Of a stretch of DNA of 11,030 bases, positions 1-6,021 are shown piece after piece. The notes beneath the pieces were generated by a model. That model saw only the letters and a list, made by a program, of their open reading frames with translations, searched no databases and was not told the origin of the DNA. Within the stretch, counting starts at the first letter, position 1. The number at the start of each line of letters is the position of its first letter. This stretch comes from an uncultured Clostridia bacterium. GTDB taxonomy: Bacteria > Bacillota > Clostridia > Oscillospirales > CAG-272. The stretch spans positions 1 to 11,030 of the forward strand of contig CANBDB010000039.1 of NCBI GenBank assembly GCA_947367285.1, given 5' to 3'. The position numbers and the translations under genes are program-made.

Positions 1-14
1 GAGTTTAGCACAAA

Positions 15-31
15 TTTTTTTCAAAAAAGTA
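15..31. repeat. AT-rich half-palindrome shared with 2705-2721
   Basis: The 17-mer TTTTTTTCAAAAAAGTA occurs here and again at 2705-2721, where it is part of a perfect 24-bp palindrome. This copy lies just ahead of the first gene and its left flank does not pair fully, so it looks like a degenerate member of the same repeat family. No function is assigned. Confidence 0.5.
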
Positions 32-59
32 ACAAAATAATGAAATTGAGGTCAAAATC

Positions 60-1220
60 TTGACAAGTTTACTTATAAAACTCTTTGTAAAGGACTCTGA
101 GCGCGTGGGCGACAAGCGAGTTCGAGAAAATTATGGCACGGTAACAAGCGTAGTGGGAATTATCATCAACCTTCTTTTGTTCGTGGGCAAGTTTCTCGTG
201 GGAACGCTTTTTGGCTCAGTGGCTATTTCCGCGGACGCGATAAACAATCTCAGCGACGCGGGCTCGTCCCTTATCTCACTAATCAGCTTTAAAATTTCAT
301 CAAAGCCCGCCGACCGCGAGCATCCCTTTGGTCACGCAAGAATTGAATATATCGCATCCATGGCGGTGGGAGTTATAGTTCTCTTTATCGGCTTTGATTC
401 CCTTAAAGAATCCTTCTTTAAAATTCTCACTCCCGAGCCCATGAGCAAGAGTTTTATTGTTCTTGCGGTTCTTCTCGCATCAATTTTTGCAAAGCTCTGG
501 CTTGGAATTTTTTATAAGAGTGTTGGCAAGAAGATAAATTCCGAAATTCTTAAGGCGGCAAGTGCGGATAGCTTTTCGGACGTGCTCTCCACGGGAGCAA
601 CTCTTGTCAGTGCACTTGTTTGGATGTTCCTTGACTTTAATATCGACGCCTATGTTGGTCTTGTGGTTTCCGCTTTCATTCTTGTTGCGGGACTTAAGAT
701 ACTTAACGAGAACAAGAATATCATTCTCGGCTCATCGCCCGACCCCGAGATTATCGAAACAATTAAGGAGCACGCTCTCGAGGACGAGAGAATTCTCGGT
801 ATTCACGATCTCATTGTCCATTCCTACGGTGCAGGCGCAACAATTGCGTCATTTCATGCCGAGGTTGACGGAAAGGGCGATTTCTTTGAGGCGCACGATC
901 TTATAGATAATATCGAAAAGCAGCTTTTAAGCGAACATAATATCGCTTGCACAATACATATGGATCCCATTGTTACTGACAATGAGGAGATAAATGCTCT
1001 TCGAATGCAGGTAGAGGGTATTGTTAAGGGTATTTCCGCGTCATTTCGCATCCACGATTTCAGATGCGTAACGGGTCCCACTCACACAAATCTTATCTTC
1101 GATATCGAAATTCCTTTTGAGGATAAGAGAACAAACAAGGAAATTCTTAACCTTGTTGAAGAAAAAATAAAGAATATTAATGAAACGTACTTTGCGGTAA
1201 TAAGTGTCGACAGAGTATAA
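60..1220 (+). CDS. Cation diffusion facilitator (CDF) family metal exporter
   Basis: Predicted inner-membrane divalent-metal/proton antiporter. The 386-aa protein has about six membrane segments (roughly residues 29-50, 54-78, 99-118, 131-152, 176-192, 197-214), then a cytoplasmic CDF dimerisation domain (about 215-303) and a further 80-residue tail (about 310-386) that looks like a second copy of that fold. The transport site appears as N62-x3-D66 in helix 2 and D170-x3-D174 in helix 5, rather than the HxxxD of zinc CDFs; HPFGHARIEY (88-97) is the family loop signature. Asn/Asp-only sites are associated with Mn/Fe exporters, so Mn or Fe is a cautious guess. The start is TTG at 60, chosen because GAGGT at 48-52 lies 7 nt upstream and no in-frame ATG precedes helix 1. 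The mreB-like gene follows after 29 bp on the same strand, suggesting one transcript. Confidence 0.9.
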   Translation: MTSLLIKLFVKDSERVGDKRVRENYGTVTSVVGIIINLLLFVGKFLVGTLFGSVAISADAINNLSDAGSSLISLISFKISSKPADREHPFGHARIEYIASMAVGVIVLFIGFDSLKESFFKILTPEPMSKSFIVLAVLLASIFAKLWLGIFYKSVGKKINSEILKAASADSFSDVLSTGATLVSALVWMFLDFNIDAYVGLVVSAFILVAGLKILNENKNIILGSSPDPEIIETIKEHALEDERILGIHDLIVHSYGAGATIASFHAEVDGKGDFFEAHDLIDNIEKQLLSEHNIACTIHMDPIVTDNEEINALRMQVEGIVKGISASFRIHDFRCVTGPTHTNLIFDIEIPFEDKRTNKEILNLVEEKIKNINETYFAVISVDRV

Positions 1221-1249
1221 TGTATAAAATTTACGAAAGGGGGTAAAAT

Positions 1250-2257
1250 ATGGCAAGGCAGATAGGAATTGATCTTGGTAGCGCCAATACGCTCATATAT
1301 CTCAAGGATACGGGAATAATTCTCTCCTCACCCACCGTTATCGCTATTGATAAGGGAACGGGAAAGGACGTGTGCTTTGGCTCACAGGCAAAAAAGATGC
1401 TTGGCAAGACCCCAAAGCATTTGAGAGTTTCGCGTCCCGTGCGCGACGGTGTTATCACTGATATGGACGATACTACGCTCCTTATCTCAAAGCTTCTTGA
1501 AAAAACCGAGCTTGTCTCCTTCTTTGCTCGTCCCGATGCGTACGTTTGTGTTCCGTGTAAGTCCACCGAGGTGGAAAGACGTGCGGTGCAGGCGGCAATT
1601 TATGAGGCGGGAACGAGAAACGTTGCCCTCGTCCAAGAACCCCTTGCGGCAGCGGTGGGAGCCGGACTTAAGGTTCTCTCTCCTAAGGGTAGAATGATAG
1701 TTGATATCGGTGAGGGAACAACCGAGTGCGCGGTTATCAGCCTTGGCGAAATCGTTGTTTCGCGCTCTCAAAAAATTGCAGGCTCAAGCCTTGATAGAGC
1801 AATTATTAATTACCTTCATAATGAAAGAAGAATAGAAATTGGTGAGCTTACCGCCGAGCGCCTTAAAATAAAGCTCGGTACGGCTACTCCCAAGATAAAT
1901 CGCGGAGAGGGCGAGGTTATCGGTAGAAATTTGTCCAACGGTATGGCTATTAACGCAACCGTTACGAGCAAGGAGATTTGCTATGCGATCCGTCCCGCGC
2001 TCGCGTCAATAGTTCACCAAATCAGACTCACCCTGGAGTCAACTCCCCCCGAGCTTACAAGCGATATTTGTAATAACGGTATCGTCCTTTCGGGTGGCGG
2101 TGCGCTCCTGCCCGGAATTGCGGAATTTATCAGCGCTGAACTCGGTGTTAAGGTTATGGTCGCTCCCAAGCCCCTCGAGTGCGTTTGCGTTGGTATCGGT
2201 AAGATGCTCGAGAGCGAGGGCGAGCTTAATAAGATTCTTTTTAAAGAGTATCAGTAA
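1250..2257 (+). CDS. mreB: MreB-family rod shape-determining actin homologue
   Basis: Bacterial actin that forms membrane-associated filaments and directs lateral cell-wall synthesis. The 335 residues match the usual MreB length. Visible actin-fold motifs are phosphate-1 DLGSANT (8-14), the VCVPCKSTEVERRAV block (99-113), the catalytic-Glu region VQEPLAAAVGAG (128-139, Glu130), phosphate-2 DIGEGTTE (152-159) and the adenosine motif SGGGALLPG (281-289). Phosphate-2 is normally DIGGGT; here residue 155 is Glu. The C-terminal third also looks divergent from the MreB/Mbl sequences I remember. ATG at 1250 follows AAAGGGGGT (1236-1244) by 5 nt. No mreC or mreD follows, so this may be an isolated paralogue of the Mbl/MreBH type rather than the main mreB of an mreBCD operon. 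The family call is firm, the paralogue assignment is not. Confidence 0.93.
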   Translation: MARQIGIDLGSANTLIYLKDTGIILSSPTVIAIDKGTGKDVCFGSQAKKMLGKTPKHLRVSRPVRDGVITDMDDTTLLISKLLEKTELVSFFARPDAYVCVPCKSTEVERRAVQAAIYEAGTRNVALVQEPLAAAVGAGLKVLSPKGRMIVDIGEGTTECAVISLGEIVVSRSQKIAGSSLDRAIINYLHNERRIEIGELTAERLKIKLGTATPKINRGEGEVIGRNLSNGMAINATVTSKEICYAIRPALASIVHQIRLTLESTPPELTSDICNNGIVLSGGGALLPGIAEFISAELGVKVMVAPKPLECVCVGIGKMLESEGELNKILFKEYQ

Positions 2258-2272
2258 GTTAGTTGTTGGAAT

Positions 2273-2294
2273 GTTCTTTTTCGAGAAAAAGAAC
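2273..2294. repeat. Perfect AT-rich palindrome after mreB
   Basis: GTTCTTTTTC (2273-2282) and GAAAAAGAAC (2285-2294) are exact reverse complements separated by GA. It lies 15 bp after the mreB stop. It could form a 10-bp hairpin but lacks a following T tract on the plus strand, so it is not a textbook terminator. It resembles the palindrome at 2700-2723 in design (short unique arm, T run, tiny loop, A run). Confidence 0.6.
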
Positions 2295-2396
2295 CAAAAA
2301 GCTATTTATCGCGGCTTTGCCATTGTCGCAGTAATGTTAACTGTGAATATATAGTTCATATCACGAACTAAGTGTGTTAAAAGGTTTGCACTGACC

Positions 2397-2536
2397 CGCG
2401 TAAATTTTCGACCATTCACAAGTGAATAGTCGGTTTCGAACTAAAATTTCAATCTTACAAGCAAGCTTGACGCTTGAATTTTTAATTCAAAACTTCGAAA
2501 ATCAAAACTGTGTTTCGATTTTCTAAAATTTACTCG
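2397..2536. repeat. Multi-armed palindromic element, possible MITE-like sequence
   Basis: The outer ends CGCGTAAATTTT (2397-2408) and AAAATTTACTCG (2525-2536) pair at 11 of 12 positions. Inside are three further arms: CGACCATTCAC/GTGAATAGTCG (2409-2432, one mismatch); TTTCGAA (2435-2441) with TTCGAAA (2494-2500), enclosing the perfect small hairpin CAAGC-AA-GCTTG (2458-2469); and GAAAATC/GATTTTC (2497-2523). The second and third arms overlap by four bases, so they may compete. The layout looks like a cloverleaf or cruciform. I see no clear target-site duplication and no coding capacity. Confidence 0.5.
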
Positions 2537-2550
2537 TTCTAATTGTAGAC

Positions 2551-2577
2551 GTAGGGACAGGCGTCCTCGACTGTCCG
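2551..2577. repeat. GTAGG-type hairpin repeat, copy A
   Basis: GTAGG precedes a 6-bp stem GGACAG/CTGTCC (2555-2560 with 2571-2576) around the loop GCGTCCTCGA, then CG. A second copy lies about 8.1 kb away at 10705-10731 with a different but still complementary stem and nearly the same loop. Confidence 0.65.
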
Positions 2578-2699
2578 TTGCTAAAAAAATTTCTAAACAC
2601 AACGGCTACAAACCAATAAACGAATATAGTTCGTGTTGTATTTATTAAATTCAGCAATACACTATTGCGAGAACCGCGAAGCTCCATAAAAGTTTTTTG

Positions 2700-2723
2700 C
2701 CTACTTTTTTTCAAAAAAGTAGG
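2700..2723. repeat. Perfect 24-bp AT-rich palindrome before the MBOAT gene
   Basis: CCTACTTTTTT (2700-2710) and AAAAAAGTAGG (2713-2723) are exact reverse complements around TC. It ends 12 nt before the ribosome binding site of the next gene. A partial copy is at 15-31. Confidence 0.65.
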
Positions 2724-2748
2724 AATAATAAAGAGAAAGGGATAAGAT

Positions 2749-4185
2749 ATGGTATTTTCGTCGAACGAATTTTTATTTTTGTATTTGCCCCTTTCTCTTA
2801 TTTTATATTTTGCCGTTCCGATGAAATGGCGAAATCTTGCGCTATTTTTAGTTAGTTTAGTTTTTTACGGTTGGGAAAAGCCGATATATCTTCTGATTAT
2901 GCTTTTCGTGATAGTCGTGAACTACGTTTTCGGCTATCTTATTGATAGGGCGGGGGAAGATGCAAAGAAGAAAAAGCGCGCGCTCGTGTGGGGTGTTATA
3001 CTGAACCTTGCGGTGCTTGGATTTTTTAAATATGCGGACTTCCTGCTTGAAAATCTCGGCGCGATACCGTTTCTCGGCTTTATAAAGCCGATTGGTATTC
3101 AGCTTCCCGTGGGAATTTCGTTCTACACCTTCCAATCAATGTCGTACATTATCGACGTTTACCGTGGCGACTCACGCGTGCAAAAGAAATTTGTGAACTT
3201 TGGCGCGTACGTTGCCATGTTTCCGCAGCTTATTGCGGGCCCTATAGTTCGATATTCCGACGTTGACAGGGAACTTGGCGAGCGTAAATGCACGCTCAGT
3301 GAAAGTGCCGACGGTGCGAGACGATTTGTGATAGGACTTGCCAAAAAGGTTCTTCTCGCGGATACCGCAGGTGCGCTTTGGGAGCAAATTGAGGGAGTTC
3401 CGAGGGAACAAACGAGCGTGCTCTTGTTGTGGTTCGGTATAATTCTATATGCCTTCCAAATATATTTTGACTTTTCGGGTTACAGCGATATGGCGATAGG
3501 ACTTGGAAAGATAATCGGCTTCCATTTCCCCGAGAATTTCAATTACCCCTATATTTCAAGGAGCATCACGGAATTTTGGAGAAGGTGGCACATCACTCTC
3601 TCAACTTGGTTTAGAGAATACGTGTATATTCCTCTTGGCGGCAACCGAAAGGGCACGCCGCGCCTTGTGTTAAACCTTTTGGTTGTATGGTTTTTAACGG
3701 GCTTTTGGCACGGTGCGGACTGGAATTTCGTGCTTTGGGGACTTTACTATTTTGCACTTCTCGTTATTGAAAAGCTATTCCTCAAAAAATGGATTGATAA
3801 GCTCCCGAGCTTTATCTCACACATATATGCACTCTTCTTTGTGCTGATAGGATGGCTTATTTTCTATTTCAAACAGGATTGCGGTGGCTCGAGTGAGCTC
3901 GCATCTTATTTCCTCGGTATGTTTGGCGGACTTGGACTTCCGCTTTCAAACCTTGAATTTGGCTATACTCTTGTGCGAAATCTTCTTCTCATGGCGGCTC
4001 TCGGCTTTGCCGCAACACCGTATCCGAAGGAGCTTTTGATGAATTTCAAGAATAAAATGTCGAGCGATGCAAAGAAGAATATTTTTGCAATCGCATGCGA
4101 CCTTGTGCTTGTGGCGGTTTTTGTGCTTTGTATCGTATATATCTCATCCTCGGACTACCGCCCCAACATCTACTTTGAATTTTAA
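2749..4185 (+). CDS. AlgI/DltB-like MBOAT family O-acyltransferase
   Basis: Polytopic membrane enzyme expected to move an acyl (often acetyl) group across the membrane onto a surface polysaccharide or other envelope polymer. At 478 residues it fits the AlgI branch of the MBOAT family. Visible signatures are the N-terminal MVFSSNEFLFLYLPL start, IQLPVGISFYTFQ (117-129), FWRRWHITLSTWFREYVY (276-293) followed by IPLGGNR, and the catalytic-His block GFWHGADWNFVLWG (318-331, His321). The protein ends in IYFEF, a typical AlgI-like tail. ATG at 2749 is preceded by AAAGGG (2736-2741) 7 nt upstream. AlgI-type genes are usually followed by an SGNH/DHHW-type partner (AlgJ/AlgX/PatB-like); here the next gene is a small zinc-ribbon protein instead, so the acceptor and partner are unknown. 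Confidence 0.93.
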   Translation: MVFSSNEFLFLYLPLSLILYFAVPMKWRNLALFLVSLVFYGWEKPIYLLIMLFVIVVNYVFGYLIDRAGEDAKKKKRALVWGVILNLAVLGFFKYADFLLENLGAIPFLGFIKPIGIQLPVGISFYTFQSMSYIIDVYRGDSRVQKKFVNFGAYVAMFPQLIAGPIVRYSDVDRELGERKCTLSESADGARRFVIGLAKKVLLADTAGALWEQIEGVPREQTSVLLLWFGIILYAFQIYFDFSGYSDMAIGLGKIIGFHFPENFNYPYISRSITEFWRRWHITLSTWFREYVYIPLGGNRKGTPRLVLNLLVVWFLTGFWHGADWNFVLWGLYYFALLVIEKLFLKKWIDKLPSFISHIYALFFVLIGWLIFYFKQDCGGSSELASYFLGMFGGLGLPLSNLEFGYTLVRNLLLMAALGFAATPYPKELLMNFKNKMSSDAKKNIFAIACDLVLVAVFVLCIVYISSSDYRPNIYFEF

Positions 4186-4193
4186 GGAGCAAT

Positions 4194-4535
4194 ATGGAAA
4201 ATTTAGAAAAGAAATTGTTTACAAAAAATGATGCTTCTTTTATATGCGAGCATTGTGGCAAGGAGGTAAAGCCTCTTGGCTATTCCTCAAGAAATCATTG
4301 CCCGTTTTGCCTGTGGTCGCTCCACGTTGATATAAACCCCGGGGACCGCGACAACTCTTGCCGCGGACAAATGGAGCCCATTTTTGCCGAGGTTGATGCA
4401 AAGAAAGGATTTGTGATAGTTCACAAATGCACTAAATGCGGCGAGATTAAGAGGAATCGTGCGGCGCACGAGGCGAGCGTTCAACCCGATAATCGAATGC
4501 TCCTCATTAAGCTCACCGCTGGGCAAAGAAGTTAA
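4194..4535 (+). CDS. RNHCP domain zinc-ribbon protein
   Basis: Small 113-aa protein of the RNHCP family, named after its signature, here RNHCPFCLWSLHVD (33-46). Cysteine pairs at C18/C21, C36/C39 and C79/C82, plus C56, suggest zinc-ribbon-like metal binding. The PGDR segment (49-52) and the conserved short C-terminal half also fit the family. Biochemical function is unknown to me; a nucleic-acid or protein-binding role is only a guess. ATG at 4194 is 8 nt after the MBOAT stop, and the ribosome binding site AAGGAG (4184-4189) overlaps that stop codon, so translation is probably coupled. Its own stop (4533-4535) overlaps the stop of the opposing desulfurase gene, and the likely terminator lies inside that gene at 4601-4629. 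Confidence 0.88.
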   Translation: MENLEKKLFTKNDASFICEHCGKEVKPLGYSSRNHCPFCLWSLHVDINPGDRDNSCRGQMEPIFAEVDAKKGFVIVHKCTKCGEIKRNRAAHEASVQPDNRMLLIKLTAGQRS

Positions 4536-5686
4536 CGTATGCTTATCTCACGGCAAGCTGTGAGTAGGTGTTCCACGTCGCGATGTGAATTGAATATTCC
4601 AAAAGAGGCGCGTACCGCGCCTCTTTTTTCTGTTCCGAGAGAACGGTGTGCGAGTGCGGCACAGTGAAATCCACTCCGAACACAAATTCCGCGCGAATCA
4701 AGAAATGCTCCAACCTCGGTGCAGGGGATATCCCCGATATTGAAAAGCAGGGTGTTGCCCTCGTGCTCGGGCATATAGACGGTTGCACCACGAATTGTCA
4801 TCAATCCGTCGCGCAAAAGGCGAAAAAGCCCTCTTTCGTGCGAGGATATTGTGTCAATGCCGAGCGACCTAACCTCTCTTATCCCCTCGTAAAGACCGGC
4901 TATTGAGGGCAAGGGGAGAGTCCCCGCTTCAAAGCGGTCGGGAATGTCCCGGGGCATTTCTCCGTCAAGTGAATTTATCCCGCTTCCGCCCTCGACCAGC
5001 GTATCCAAAATCTCTTTCGAATTAAAAACCACAAATCCGCACCCCTGCGGACCGTATAGACTCTTGTGTGAGGGAGCAACGAGAAAATCAATATTCATTT
5101 TCTTCATATCAATGGGTGCGTGCCCGATTGATTGCGCGGTGTCGAGCGCAAAAAGGATGTGATTTTTTCGACATATTTCGCCAATTTTGTCGACGGGCAC
5201 CGAGAGTGAGCAAATATTGGACTGATGCGCACAAATAATGAGCCGCGTGCGCGGTTTTATCCTGTGTTCTATCTCCGACCCGAGTGCCTCGGGCGATTTG
5301 TCCTCGGTAGAGAGAAAATTAAAAATATCGTAGGTTATCCTACCCTCGTCCGCAAGCTTTTTGATAGGGCGGTACACGGAGTTGTGCTCCATATCGCTGA
5401 TCAGTACGTGGTCGCCTTGTTTCAAAATTCCCTTGATTAACATATTGAGCCCATAGGTGCAGGACGGAACGAACACAACGTTCTCGGACGCATCCGCACC
5501 GACGAGGGAACAAATTTCTTCTCGGCACTGATATATTTTTTGCGCGGCGAGCAGTGCGAGACGGTGTGAACCGCGCCCCGCATTTCCACAGTAATTACTT
5601 AGGCAGTCCGATACTCCAAGGATAACGCTACGCGGCTTGGGGAAGCTTGTTGCGGCATTGTCAAGATAGAAAATTTCGCCTTTCAA
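4532..5686 (-). CDS. Cysteine desulfurase-like class V aminotransferase (EF2568-type)
   Basis: PLP-dependent enzyme expected to release sulfur (or selenium) from cysteine or selenocysteine as an enzyme-bound persulfide. Of 384 residues, visible landmarks are YLDNAATSFPKP (7-18), the His stacking on PLP in MEHNS (99-103), DTAQ (182-185), the Schiff-base lysine in SHKSLYGPQG (206-215, Lys208), EAGT (253-256) and the catalytic-cysteine loop VRSGFHCA (336-343, Cys342). It resembles the EF2568 family more than housekeeping IscS or NifS. The start is TTG at 5686, overlapping the upstream DUF3343 stop as TTGA; no ATG or GTG lies near the conserved N terminus. An EF2568-like enzyme next to DUF3343 is a known pairing associated with selenium-dependent hydroxylase loci, but no selenium gene is visible here. 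Its 3' end contains a hairpin that may terminate the opposing transcript. Confidence 0.9.
   Translation of the reverse strand: MKGEIFYLDNAATSFPKPRSVILGVSDCLSNYCGNAGRGSHRLALLAAQKIYQCREEICSLVGADASENVVFVPSCTYGLNMLIKGILKQGDHVLISDMEHNSVYRPIKKLADEGRITYDIFNFLSTEDKSPEALGSEIEHRIKPRTRLIICAHQSNICSLSVPVDKIGEICRKNHILFALDTAQSIGHAPIDMKKMNIDFLVAPSHKSLYGPQGCGFVVFNSKEILDTLVEGGSGINSLDGEMPRDIPDRFEAGTLPLPSIAGLYEGIREVRSLGIDTISSHERGLFRLLRDGLMTIRGATVYMPEHEGNTLLFNIGDIPCTEVGAFLDSRGICVRSGFHCAALAHRSLGTEKRGAVRASFGIFNSHRDVEHLLTACREISIR
4601..4629 (+). terminator. Intrinsic terminator for the MBOAT-RNHCP unit, inside the opposing CDS
   Basis: A perfect 12-bp stem, AAAAGAGGCGCG (4601-4612) with CGCGCCTCTTTT (4616-4627), loop TAC, ends in six T residues (4624-4629) on the plus strand, 65 nt after the RNHCP stop. 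It lies wholly inside the minus-strand desulfurase gene, where it encodes the conserved TEKRGAVRASF region. The same stem followed by a four-T run would also form in the desulfurase transcript. Confidence 0.75.
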
Positions 5687-5919
5687 ATCAGCCTGCCCCC
5701 TCCCGATATAATCTCGCCCGGATAAATTCCCGATCTTTTTAAAACGGAAACGATCTCTCTCTCAAATCGCGCATCAAGCTCTATTCCATAGGCGCATCCG
5801 TGCCGTGTGAGACGAGGGTCGATTGAAACGATTTTGACCGCATATCCGTAACCTTCCAGCGCCCTTTGCGCCTTGATGCAAATATTTAAAGTTTTGAGAG
5901 TTGCAACTCGTGTGTTCAT
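5683..5919 (-). CDS. DUF3343 protein (putative Se/S carrier-like)
   Basis: Small 78-aa protein of the DUF3343 / Se_S_carrier family. The recognisable pattern is an N-terminal strand, a helix with AQRALEGYGYAVKIVSIDPRL-like spacing, then RHGCAYGIEL (39-48) with the conserved Cys42, and a C-terminal GIYPGEI segment. Family naming suggests Cys42 could carry sulfur or selenium handed over by the adjacent desulfurase; that is inference. I chose ATG at 5919 because GGAG lies 8 nt upstream on the minus strand and the protein then has the normal family length; a longer frame from 5979 would add 20 non-conserved residues and run into the divergent promoter region. The stop overlaps the desulfurase start, so the two genes are almost certainly translationally coupled. 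Confidence 0.85.
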   Translation of the reverse strand: MNTRVATLKTLNICIKAQRALEGYGYAVKIVSIDPRLTRHGCAYGIELDARFEREIVSVLKRSGIYPGEIISGGGRLI

Positions 5920-5947
5920 ATATAAAACTCCATTTTTATTTTTTAAC

Positions 5948-5976
5948 AGTATATGATTTTTTATGAATAATTGCCC
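5948..5976 (-). promoter_or_regulatory. Possible promoter for the DUF3343-desulfurase pair
   Basis: On the minus strand TATACT (5953-5948) is a good -10 element about 28 nt before the start codon. No good -35 is present at 17-18 nt spacing (GGGCAA or GGGGCA), so this is tentative. It lies next to the forespore-type promoter that faces the other way. Confidence 0.3.
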
Positions 5977-5994
5977 CAAAGCGAGGGAATACTA
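5965..5994 (+). promoter_or_regulatory. Sigma-F-like promoter upstream of spoIIR
   Basis: GAATA (5965-5969), a 15-nt spacer, then GGGAATACTA (5985-5994) fits the forespore pattern GwATA / GGnnAnAnT described for sigma-F and sigma-G of Bacillus. The predicted start of transcription falls near 6000, leaving a leader of about 20 nt containing the ribosome binding site. spoIIR is a classic sigma-F target, so motif and gene agree. No sigma-A promoter is evident here on the plus strand. Confidence 0.6.
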
Positions 5995-6021
5995 AATCAT
6001 CACATTTTAAGGAGAAAAAAT

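Larger units (their letters stand above)
2258..2748. other. Gene-free, repeat-rich intergenic stretch
   Basis: I find no credible gene in these 491 bp. A 63-codon minus-strand frame at 2523-2714 runs straight through hairpin repeats and has no plausible product. The stretch contains two AT-rich perfect palindromes near its ends (2273-2294 and 2700-2723), a multi-armed palindromic element (2397-2536), a hairpin of the GTAGG family (2551-2577) and short hairpins such as GCAATA/TATTGC at 2654-2668. I see no convincing sigma-A promoter for the downstream acyltransferase gene. Confidence 0.7.

Noticed and set aside
40..63. Eight-codon leader peptide (ATG at 40, TGA at 61-63) overlapping the CDF start
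   Set aside because: It has no ribosome binding site of its own and is too short to support; overlap with the TTG start is probably chance.
2523..2714. 63-codon minus-strand frame with a hydrophobic middle
   Set aside because: It overlaps the hairpin copy A and the AT-rich palindrome, and starts inside the palindrome. No ribosome binding site or homology is recognisable.
5920..5979. Longer DUF3343 protein from an upstream start at 5979
   Set aside because: The extra 20 residues are not family-like, overlap the divergent promoter region, and the ATG at 5919 has a proper ribosome binding site.
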